A stretch of 5,071 bases of DNA from assembly GCA_035642125.1 (NCBI GenBank), contig DASQSZ010000204.1:1-5071 (forward strand), written 5' to 3'. A model generated the notes under the pieces. The model saw only the letters and a list, made by a program, of their open reading frames with translations, ran no database searches and had not been told where the DNA came from. Positions 1 through 4,939 of the stretch are shown here, piece by piece. How positions within the stretch are numbered: the first letter of the stretch is position 1; every line of letters begins with the position of its first letter. Both the position numbers and the translations under genes were made by a program. The stretch comes from CALAED01 sp937891035 (GTDB taxonomy: Bacteria; Actinomycetota; Actinomycetes; Streptosporangiales; Streptosporangiaceae).

Positions 1-2277
1 GACCGCGACGTCGGCGGGCACCCGCCGGCCGGCCGCGCGCAGGGCGTGCAATGCGCCGATCGCCATCAGGTCGTTGGCGGCGAAGATCGCCTCTAGCTCC
101 GGATGTGCGGCCAGCAGCCGGCGAGCGGCCGCGGCGCCGGAGGCCGGGCCGAGGTCGCCCGCCATGACGATCGGCTCCCGGCCGGCGGCCGTGAGGGCTC
201 CCAGGCAGCCGCCGATCCGGTCGGCCAGGCTGTCGGCGGCGGCGCCCGGGCCGGGCGGCCCGCCGATCACGGCGATGCCGCGCCGCCCGGCCGCGAGCAG
301 GTGGTTGATCGCCGCCGCGGCCCCGGCCGCGTCGTCGATGGCGGCGTACGGCAGGCGCGCGAGCCGCGCCGGCCGGCCCAGCACCACCACGGGTACGCCC
401 GGCCAGGTGAACCGCTCCGGCGCCGAGCCGATGCCGGATGCCGCGACCAGCAGAACTCCGTCGATGTCGCCGCCGGCGACGCGCCCGGCGAGGTGCCGGT
501 GACCTTCGGCCGAGTCGGCGAAGGCGAGGATGACCTGTTTGCCGGCCGCCGCCAGCGCCTCCCCGGCCCTACGGACGATCGCGGCGAGCGCCGGATCGGC
601 GGCGCCCTGGTCGGCGCCCTGGTCGGCGATGATCAACGCGACCGAGTGAGCCGGGCGGGGCGCGTCGGCGTGCCGGGCGGCTAGGGTGCGGGCGGCCGAG
701 TTCGGCACGTACCCGAGTTCGCTGACGGCGTGCAGCACGACGCTACGGGACTCGGCGCTGACCTTCGCCTCTCCGTTGATCACGCGGGAGACTGTCGACC
801 TGGACACGCCCGCCCGGGCGGCGACCTCCTCCAGCGTCGGGCGGCGCGCGGTGTCCGGCGGCGGACCGCCCCGCCTGATGACGTCGCGGTACCAAAGGCC
901 GCTGTCTTTGACCAGCCGACGCTGCGTCGCGAAGTCGACGTGGATGATGCCGAACCTGCGGTGATAGCCGTCGGCCCACTCGAAGTTGTCCAGCAGCGAC
1001 CAGACGAGGAAGCCGCGCAGATCGGCGCCGGACTCGATCGCGGCGTGCGCGGCCCGCAGGTGGCCGTCCAGGTAGCCGATGCGGTCGGCGTCGGGCACCC
1101 GGTCGCCGGCCACCACGTCGTGGAACGCGGCGCCGTTCTCGGCGACGATCAGGCCGACCTCCGGGTAGTCGCGGGCCAGCCGGACGAGCACGCGGTGGAG
1201 CCCGGTGGGGACGATCGGCCAGCCCATCGCCGTGGTGGGGGCGTCAGCGGTACGAAACTCGATGCCCTCGCTGCCGGGAAAGGCGGGGTTGCCCGGAGCG
1301 CCCGGCCGGGCCCGGACGATGGAGGGGTTGTAGTAGTTGACGCCGAGCAGGTCGATGGGCCGATTGATCAGGGCGAGGTCGCCGTCGCGGATGTGGCCGA
1401 GCCCGGCGATCCGCTCCGCGATCGACAGCACCTCGGCGGGGTAGGCGCCGCGCAGCGCCGGTTCGAGGAACTGCCGATTGAGCAGGGCGTCGACCCTGCC
1501 CACCGCCTCGGCGTCGGCGCCGGCCGGCAGGTGGTCCGGATCGTCGACCTGCTCGAGCGTCAGCACCGGCGTGACGTTGAGGGTGAGCGCGATCTCCACG
1601 GCGGTGGCTGCGCGCCGGCCGGTGCGCAGCGCCTCGACGGCAAGGCCGTGGCCGAGCAGCAGGTGATGGATCGCGCGGAAGGCGTCGGCCGGCGAGGTAC
1701 GGCCGGGCGCGTGCACTCCGATGCCATAGCCGAGGATCGCCGCGACCCACGGCTCGTTCACCGTCATCCACGTGCCGACCCGATCGCCGAGCCGGTCGGC
1801 GACCACTCGGGCGTAGTCGGCGAAGCGGTACGCGGTCTCGCGCACGGCCCAGCCGCCCGCGTCCTCGAGCGCCTGCGGCAGGTCCCAGTGATAGAGGGTG
1901 ACGTACGGCGCGATTCCGGCCGCGAGAAGTTCGTCGACGAGCCGGTCGTAGAAGTCCAGGCCGGCCTGGTTGACCGCGCCGGCGCCGGCCGGCAGCACCC
2001 TCGGCCAGGAGACAGAAAAGCGGTAGGCGGCCAGCCCGAGATCGCGCATCAGCCGGACGTCGTCGGCATGGCGCCGGTAGTGGTCGCAGGCCACATCGCC
2101 GGTGTGGCCGTCGGCCACCTTGCCCGGCGTGTGCGAGAACGTGTCCCAGATGGAGGGCCGGCGTCCGTCGGCGCCGGCGGCCCCCTCGACCTGGTAGGCC
2201 GCGGTGGCGGCGCCCCAGACGAAACCCTTGGGAAAGACCGGCGCCTGACCTGACTTTTTGCTGCTCGACGCGGTCAT
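1..2277 (-). CDS. GH1 beta-glucosidase fused in frame to a LacI-family regulator (C-terminus beyond left edge)
   Basis: Seen: one open frame of 759 codons from ATG 2277 to base 1, no stop. Residues 1-469 form a complete family 1 glycosidase: FPKGFVWGAATAAYQVEG (15-32), HWDLPQ (130-135), acid/base Glu175 in TVNEP, LGVNYYNPS (311-319), nucleophile Glu380 in IVAENG, and the aglycone/O4-O6 motif WSLLDNFEWADGY (426-438). A linker (470-479) leads to a LacI helix-turn-helix (about 481-502), a hinge helix with NSAARTLA (526-533, Leu532 as the intercalating leucine) and a periplasmic-binding-like effector core from about 545, with AAIDDAAGA and AANDLMA motifs. Known: GH1 retaining enzymes hydrolyse beta-glucosides; LacI proteins are sugar-responsive repressors. 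No signal peptide is visible, so the protein is probably cytoplasmic. About 60-70 residues should be missing at the C-terminus. Start: ATG 2277 has a GAGGGG ribosome site 8 nt upstream; an in-frame ATG at 2355 would add 26 residues unlike the family. Exact sugar unknown. Confidence 0.9.
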   Translation of the reverse strand, partial: MTASSSKKSGQAPVFPKGFVWGAATAAYQVEGAAGADGRRPSIWDTFSHTPGKVADGHTGDVACDHYRRHADDVRLMRDLGLAAYRFSVSWPRVLPAGAGAVNQAGLDFYDRLVDELLAAGIAPYVTLYHWDLPQALEDAGGWAVRETAYRFADYARVVADRLGDRVGTWMTVNEPWVAAILGYGIGVHAPGRTSPADAFRAIHHLLLGHGLAVEALRTGRRAATAVEIALTLNVTPVLTLEQVDDPDHLPAGADAEAVGRVDALLNRQFLEPALRGAYPAEVLSIAERIAGLGHIRDGDLALINRPIDLLGVNYYNPSIVRARPGAPGNPAFPGSEGIEFRTADAPTTAMGWPIVPTGLHRVLVRLARDYPEVGLIVAENGAAFHDVVAGDRVPDADRIGYLDGHLRAAHAAIESGADLRGFLVWSLLDNFEWADGYHRRFGIIHVDFATQRRLVKDSGLWYRDVIRRGGPPPDTARRPTLEEVAARAGVSRSTVSRVINGEAKVSAESRSVVLHAVSELGYVPNSAARTLAARHADAPRPAHSVALIIADQGADQGAADPALAAIVRRAGEALAAAGKQVILAFADSAEGHRHLAGRVAGGDIDGVLLVAASGIGSAPERFTWPGVPVVVLGRPARLARLPYAAIDDAAGAAAAINHLLAAGRRGIAVIGGPPGPGAAADSLADRIGGCLGALTAAGREPIVMAGDLGPASGAAAARRLLAAHPELEAIFAANDLMAIGALHALRAAGRRVPADVAV
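601..624 (-). repeat. 12-bp in-frame tandem duplication in the LacI effector domain
   Basis: The 12-base unit ggcgccctggtc occurs twice back to back on the plus strand and is followed by ggcg. On the coding strand it gives two copies of a Gly-Ala-Asp-Gln unit (within IADQGADQGAADP) just after the first beta strand of the effector core, where LacI proteins usually carry a ligand-pocket loop. The repeat keeps the frame. It may be a small slippage expansion or an ancestral loop. Confidence 0.7.
841..870 (-). other. Interdomain linker joining GH1 and LacI modules
   Basis: These bases encode residues 470-479 (GGPPPDTARR), between the last GH1 residues (GLWYRDVIRR) and the first LacI residues (PTLEEVAARAGVSRSTVSRV). 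Both flanking modules are intact and in the same frame. The junction has no stop codon, and no ATG, GTG or TTG codon occurs in this frame from 1095 down to 808, where GTG is already inside the helix-turn-helix. A separately translated LacI protein would therefore need a non-canonical start. Gly/Pro/Arg-rich composition is what a flexible tether would show. Confidence 0.85.
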
Positions 2278-2285
2278 GCCGGCCA

Positions 2286-2291
2286 CCCCTC
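2286..2291 (-). promoter_or_regulatory. Ribosome binding site of the GH1-LacI gene
   Basis: The minus strand reads GAGGGG eight bases before ATG 2277. This purine run decides the start in favour of 2277 over the in-frame ATG at 2355 and GTG at 2286, and leaves the usual dozen residues before the conserved FPKGFVWG of GH1 enzymes. Confidence 0.6.
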
Positions 2292-2360
2292 GCGCGACGC
2301 CATGAACCCCCGCGCTCGTATCGTAGGCCCGCTCAACGGCGCACCCGGAGAGCATATTCC

Positions 2361-2370
2361 GAAAGGTTTC
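2361..2370. promoter_or_regulatory. Possible operator half-sites GAAA-GG-TTTC
   Basis: GAAAGGTTTC is an inverted repeat with 4-base arms around a 2-base centre. LacI-family operators are typically symmetric sites with an even-numbered centre, and this lies 84 bases upstream of the GH1-LacI start, in a position suited to autoregulation. The arms are short, so this is only a candidate. Confidence 0.25.
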
Positions 2371-2381
2371 TAGACGGGACT

Positions 2382-2393
2382 CGAAGGCTTTCG
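2382..2393. promoter_or_regulatory. Possible operator, imperfect palindrome CGAAGGCTTTCG
   Basis: The 12-mer pairs CGAA with TTCG, with one G-T mismatch next to a central GC. It resembles the site at 2361-2370 (CGAAAGGTTTCT) and its centre lies about 22 bases, two helical turns, from that one. Two similar sites in helical phase would suit a dimeric or tetrameric repressor, but the symmetry is imperfect. Confidence 0.25.
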
Positions 2394-2402
2394 GGGTAGC
2401 GG

Positions 2403-2431
2403 TTGAAATACCGGACGCAGCCGACCAAGAT
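2403..2431 (+). promoter_or_regulatory. Candidate promoter of the DUF485-actP operon
   Basis: TTGAAA (2403-2408, five of six to the -35 consensus) is followed after 17 bases by CAAGAT (2426-2431, only three of six to the -10 consensus). The spacing is ideal but the -10 is poor. If correct, transcripts would begin near 2438 and carry a leader of about 70 bases containing both inverted repeats at 2442-2471. Confidence 0.25.
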
Positions 2432-2441
2432 TCGATGTGGA

Positions 2442-2453
2442 TTTTATGTAAAA
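2442..2453. promoter_or_regulatory. AT-rich inverted repeat TTTTA-TG-TAAAA
   Basis: This has perfect 5-base arms around a 2-base centre and is unusually AT-rich for this genome. It lies about 56 bases upstream of the DUF485 start and could be a regulator binding site. Its left arm read on the minus strand gives TAAAAT (2441-2446), a -10-like hexamer, without a clear partner. Confidence 0.35.
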
Positions 2454-2457
2454 CAAG

Positions 2458-2471
2458 CGCCTGCTCAGGCG
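2458..2471. promoter_or_regulatory. GC-rich inverted repeat CGCCTG-CT-CAGGCG
   Basis: This has perfect 6-base arms around a 2-base centre, and its centre is 17 bases from that of the AT-rich repeat at 2442-2453. It is either an operator-like site or a small hairpin in the leader of the DUF485-actP transcript. The two-base loop is too tight for a good RNA hairpin without opening a pair, which favours a protein-binding site slightly. Confidence 0.35.
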
Positions 2472-2496
2472 ATGTCCCGGGTAACGGAAGTGATCC

Positions 2497-2502
2497 AGGA
2501 GG
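2497..2502 (+). promoter_or_regulatory. Strong ribosome binding site that fixes the TTG start of the DUF485 gene
   Basis: AGGAGG is a full Shine-Dalgarno sequence six bases before TTG 2509. The placement makes the TTG codon the start, even though it is the rarest of the usual three. Confidence 0.8.
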
Positions 2503-2508
2503 TTCGCG

Positions 2509-2862
2509 TTGACAACCAAATCGCCGGATCCGGACCCCGCGCCGGGCCCGGACAACGGCACCTACCAGTCCATCAGCGAGAGCACGACCTACCAAGAGCT
2601 CCGCAAGCGGTTCCGTTCCTTCGTCTTCCCGATGACGGTGGCCTTCCTCCTGTGGTACCTCCTGTACGTCGTGCTCTCGGCGTACGCGCGTGGCTTCATG
2701 GGCACCAAAGTGGTCGGCAACATCAACGTCGCCCTCGTCTTCGGGCTGTTGCAGTTCGTTTCGACCTTCCTGATCACCTGGTGGTACGCCAAGTTCGCGG
2801 CGCGCCGACTCGACCCGGCGGCCGAAGAGATCCGTAACTCGGCATCGGAGGTGCGGTCGTGA
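2509..2862 (+). CDS. DUF485 membrane protein, partner of the acetate permease
   Basis: This 117-residue protein has a Pro/Asp-rich cytoplasmic N-terminus (1-20), a basic stretch LRKRFRSF (31-38), and two predicted membrane helices at about 38-60 (containing FVFPMTVAFLLWYLLY) and 71-94 (containing NINVALVFGLLQF), then a charged tail. The FPMTVAFLLWY and GNINVALVFGLLQFVSTF patterns and the length fit the DUF485 (YjcH-like) family. Members are usually encoded directly before ActP-type symporters; their molecular role is not well defined, and an accessory or stabilising subunit is the usual guess. Here the stop overlaps the next gene by four bases (GTGA), so the two are almost certainly cotranscribed and translationally coupled. 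The start is TTG, supported by AGGAGG. Confidence 0.92.
   Translation: MTTKSPDPDPAPGPDNGTYQSISESTTYQELRKRFRSFVFPMTVAFLLWYLLYVVLSAYARGFMGTKVVGNINVALVFGLLQFVSTFLITWWYAKFAARRLDPAAEEIRNSASEVRS
2847..2851 (+). promoter_or_regulatory. Ribosome binding site of actP inside the DUF485 gene
   Basis: GGAGG lies seven bases before GTG 2859, within the last codons of the upstream gene. It supports GTG 2859 as the start and points to translational coupling through the four-base overlap. Confidence 0.7.
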
Positions 2863-4505
2863 CGGGGACCGGAGTGCTCGCGGTTTCGGAGACCACGCAC
2901 CGCACCATCTCTATCGCGCTCTTCGCGGTCTTCGTCGCCATCACCCTGTACATCACGATCTGGGCGAGCCGGCACACCAAGACCGCCGCCGACTTCTACG
3001 CGGGCGGGCGGCAGTTCAGCGGCCTGCAAAACGGCCTGGCCATCGGCGGCGACTATATGTCGGCCGCCTCGTTCCTCGGCATCGGCGGACTCATCGCCCT
3101 GTTCGGCTACGACGGCTACCTCTACTCGATCGGGTTCCTCGTGGCCTGGCTGGTGGCGTTGCTGCTGGTGGCCGAGCTGCTGCGCAACTCGGGCCGGTTC
3201 ACGATGGCCGACGTGCTGGCCTTCCGGATGCGGCAGCGCCCGGTCCGTACGGCCGCCGGCGTGTCCACCATCACGGTTTCGATCTTCTACCTGCTGGCGC
3301 AGATGGTCGGCGCGGGCGCGCTGGTGGCGCTGCTGCTCGGGGTGAGCGGTGAGGGCGCCAAGATCGCCACCATCGTCGTCGTCGGCGCGCTGATGATCTT
3401 CTACGTCACCGTCGGCGGCATGAAGGGCACCACGTGGGTGCAGATCGTCAAAGCCGTGTTGCTGATGAGCGGCGCCTTGCTGATGACCGTCTGGGTGCTG
3501 GCGAAGTACAACTTCAACATCTCGACGCTGCTCGGCGCGGCCGCGGATCAAAGCGGCGAGGGCGCGGCGTTCCTCGAGCCCGGGCTGCGGTACGGCGCCA
3601 CCGACTTCTGGAGCAAGATCGACCTGCTGTCGCTCGGGCTGGCGCTGGTGCTCGGCACCGCCGGGCTGCCGCACATCCTGATCCGCTTTTACACCGTGCC
3701 GAACGCCAGGGCCGCCCGTACGTCGGTGAACTGGGGCATCGGGCTCATCGGCACGTTCTACCTGATGACGCTGGTGCTCGGTTTCGGCGCCGCGGCGCTG
3801 GTGGGGAGCTCGGTGATCAGGGAACAGGACAGAGCGGGCAACACCGCGTTGCCGCAGCTGGCCCAAGAACTCGGCGGCGGCGCCGGATCATGGGGCGGCT
3901 CCATCTTCCTGGCGGTCATCGCCGCGGTGGCGTTCGCCACCATCCTCGCCGTCGTCGCCGGGCTCACGCTCGCCTCGTCGTCGTCGTTCGCGCACGACCT
4001 GTTCGCCAATGTGATCAAGCGCGGCACGGCCAGCGAGCGCGACGAGGTGAGCGCCGCGCGGATGGCCGCCTTCGTCATCGGCGCGATCGCCATCGTGCTG
4101 TCGATCTTCGCCCGGGGCATCAACGTGGCGTTCCTGGTCGCGCTGGCCTTCGCGGTCGCCGCGGCGGCCAACCTTCCGACCCTGCTGTACTCGTTGTACT
4201 GGAAGCGGTTCAACACGAGGGGCGCGGTGACGGCCATCTATGGCGGACTGATCTCCTCGGTGGCACTCGTGCTGGTCAGCCCGATCTGCTGGGGCGGCCC
4301 GTCCGCCACGCTGCCCCGCGGCAACGCAGACGCGATCTTCAGCACCGAGATCACCGCGCCGATCCCGTTGCAGAACCCGGGCATCATCTCGATCCCGCTG
4401 GGCTTCCTGCTCGGCTGGCTCGGCACCGTACTGTCCAAGGAGGACACCACGGCCAAGGCCACTGAGCTTGAGGTCCGGTCGCTCACCGGCATCGGCGCTC
4501 ATTAG
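2859..4505 (+). CDS. actP: Cation:acetate (monocarboxylate) symporter, SSS family
   Basis: This 548-residue integral membrane protein belongs to the solute:sodium symporter family and matches the ActP/MctP branch in length and motifs. About 13 hydrophobic segments can be placed (roughly 16-35, 56-83, 88-108, 133-160, 168-188, 193-213, 256-274, 290-316, 347-372, 401-419, 423-446, 455-475, 505-526). Diagnostic stretches are FYAGGRQFSGLQNG (46-59), GGDYMSAASFLG (63-74), GGMKGTTWVQ (186-195), the SSS signature region GTAGLPHILIRFYTVPNA (266-283), and a serine run in LASSSSFAHDLF (371-382) near the expected sodium site. Known: such proteins import acetate, and in some actinobacteria also pyruvate and propionate, with Na+ or H+. 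Preceded by a DUF485 gene, as is usual for this branch. A GTG start is used. Substrate among monocarboxylates cannot be fixed from sequence. Confidence 0.95.
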   Translation: MTGTGVLAVSETTHRTISIALFAVFVAITLYITIWASRHTKTAADFYAGGRQFSGLQNGLAIGGDYMSAASFLGIGGLIALFGYDGYLYSIGFLVAWLVALLLVAELLRNSGRFTMADVLAFRMRQRPVRTAAGVSTITVSIFYLLAQMVGAGALVALLLGVSGEGAKIATIVVVGALMIFYVTVGGMKGTTWVQIVKAVLLMSGALLMTVWVLAKYNFNISTLLGAAADQSGEGAAFLEPGLRYGATDFWSKIDLLSLGLALVLGTAGLPHILIRFYTVPNARAARTSVNWGIGLIGTFYLMTLVLGFGAAALVGSSVIREQDRAGNTALPQLAQELGGGAGSWGGSIFLAVIAAVAFATILAVVAGLTLASSSSFAHDLFANVIKRGTASERDEVSAARMAAFVIGAIAIVLSIFARGINVAFLVALAFAVAAAANLPTLLYSLYWKRFNTRGAVTAIYGGLISSVALVLVSPICWGGPSATLPRGNADAIFSTEITAPIPLQNPGIISIPLGFLLGWLGTVLSKEDTTAKATELEVRSLTGIGAH

Positions 4506-4532
4506 CCCACGGCTCATCTCCTATCGGCGCTC

Positions 4533-4560
4533 GTGCCCCTCGTCGCCTGACGGGGGGCAC
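4533..4560 (+). terminator. Terminator-like hairpin after actP
   Basis: GTGCCCCTCG (4533-4542) pairs with CGGGGGGCAC (4551-4560), giving a 10-bp stem with one T-G wobble and an 8-base loop. It begins 27 bases after the actP stop. No T-run follows, as is common for actinobacterial hairpin terminators. It also separates the permease operon from the polA unit. Confidence 0.6.
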
Positions 4561-4652
4561 AAGCGTGCCGGGACCGGCGGATCGGATCCCCGAGTGGGCG
4601 GCGGCTACGCCGGGGTGGCGCGCAGGCCCGGCTGACCCGGCACCGGGACGGT

Positions 4653-4664
4653 CCGACCGGTCGG
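4653..4664. promoter_or_regulatory. Perfect 12-bp palindrome CCGACCGGTCGG upstream of the polA unit
   Basis: CCGACCGGTCGG is its own reverse complement with no spacer. It lies 30 bases before ATG 4694, about where a -35 element would be. It could be an operator, but 6-base GC-rich arms are not very rare in such DNA. Confidence 0.3.
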
Positions 4665-4681
4665 CAACGGTAATGACCTGG

Positions 4682-4687
4682 CATGAT
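4682..4687 (+). promoter_or_regulatory. Candidate -10 element for a leaderless polA-unit transcript
   Basis: CATGAT matches TATAAT at four of six positions, including the key A2 and T6. Its last T is seven bases before ATG 4694, which would place the transcription start at or next to the A of that ATG. No good Shine-Dalgarno precedes the ATG, so a leaderless mRNA would explain the start. No recognisable -35 is present. Confidence 0.35.
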
Positions 4688-4693
4688 CGGGAC

Positions 4694-4939
4694 ATGGCCG
4701 ATCAGGTCGGGCCGGGCGGTCAGGTGCCGGCGGCCGACATCGACACCTCCTGGGCGCGGGTGGCCGCGACCGCCGGCCCGCACGTCGAGGTGCGGGTCCA
4801 TGACGTCGGCCGGGACGAACCGCCCGCGCGCGGCGGCTTCGATCCCGCCCGGCTCGTCTTGGTGCCCTTGCCGGAGCCGGCGCGCCGCCTGGACTCGGCC
4901 ACCGCACCGATGATCTCCGCCTGGGGCCGCCGTGTCTGA
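4694..4939 (+). CDS. Small unidentified protein overlapping the polA start
   Basis: This encodes 81 residues, MADQVGPGGQVP to SAWGRRV. I do not recognise a family. It is soluble in appearance, with no membrane segment or signal peptide. It has an acidic-basic mixed middle (HVEVRVHDVGRDEPP) and a Pro/Leu-rich part (RLVLVPLPEPARRL). Third codon positions are about 91% G or C, so it behaves like a real gene. Alternative in-frame starts are ATG 4673 (seven more residues) and GTG 4565, but codon bias falls off upstream and the possible -10 at 4682-4687 fits ATG 4694. Its stop lies inside the polA start region (8-base overlap), so the two are probably cotranscribed and coupled. A role linked to polA is only suggested by position. 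Confidence 0.65.
   Translation: MADQVGPGGQVPAADIDTSWARVAATAGPHVEVRVHDVGRDEPPARGGFDPARLVLVPLPEPARRLDSATAPMISAWGRRV

Larger units (their letters stand above)
2278..2508. other. Divergent intergenic region between the GH1-LacI gene and the DUF485-actP operon
   Basis: This 231-bp stretch separates two oppositely directed transcription units and must hold promoters for both. It is noticeably richer in A and T than the flanking genes, mainly at 2351-2410 and 2427-2456. It contains several short inverted repeats (listed separately) and the ribosome sites of both units. I see no plausible small gene in it. A minus-strand TATGCT (plus positions 2351-2356) could be a -10 element for the GH1-LacI gene, but no convincing -35 accompanies it. 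Confidence 0.7.
4506..4693. other. Intergenic gap between actP and the polA unit
   Basis: This 188-bp gap contains the hairpin at 4533-4560, a second copy of the 10-mer atcggcgctc (4523-4532; the first copy is in the actP 3' end at 4491-4500), and the palindrome at 4653-4664. Codon-third-position GC in the frame upstream of 4673 falls to about three quarters, against about nine tenths inside the following small gene, which argues that it is non-coding. Confidence 0.6.

Noticed and set aside
74..684. Two overlapping plus-strand frames at the left edge
   Set aside because: Both are Ala/Arg/Pro-rich antisense shadows of the LacI effector domain.
841..960. Fusion produced by a sequencing frameshift between two normal genes
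   Set aside because: Both modules are complete and share one frame with no broken motif, and there is no leftover stop or start codon at the junction. It is not excluded absolutely, so resequencing is listed as a check.
730..2253. A 507-codon open frame on the plus strand antisense to the beta-glucosidase part
   Set aside because: Its product is low-complexity, rich in Arg, Gly, Val and Asp, with no recognisable domain. It is the mirror of the GH1 frame, whose full motif set is convincing. Long antisense frames are expected at this GC content.
2369..2374. Palindrome TCTAGA
   Set aside because: A six-base palindrome is too common to carry meaning by itself.
2589..3866. A 425-codon minus-strand frame across DUF485 and actP
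   Set aside because: The product is an Arg/Gln/His/Asp-rich shadow of the permease, and the plus strand carries clear family motifs and ribosome sites.
3434..4465. A 343-codon plus-strand frame inside actP
   Set aside because: It is Arg-rich with no domain, wholly within the real permease frame.
4491..4532. Direct repeat of the 10-mer atcggcgctc around the actP stop
   Set aside because: It has only two short copies and no other hallmark of an attachment site or insertion boundary; chance is sufficient.
4514..4801. Minus-strand frame of 95 codons upstream of polA
   Set aside because: It crosses the hairpin and palindrome region, has Arg/Pro/His-rich composition, and is antisense to the better-supported 81-residue gene.
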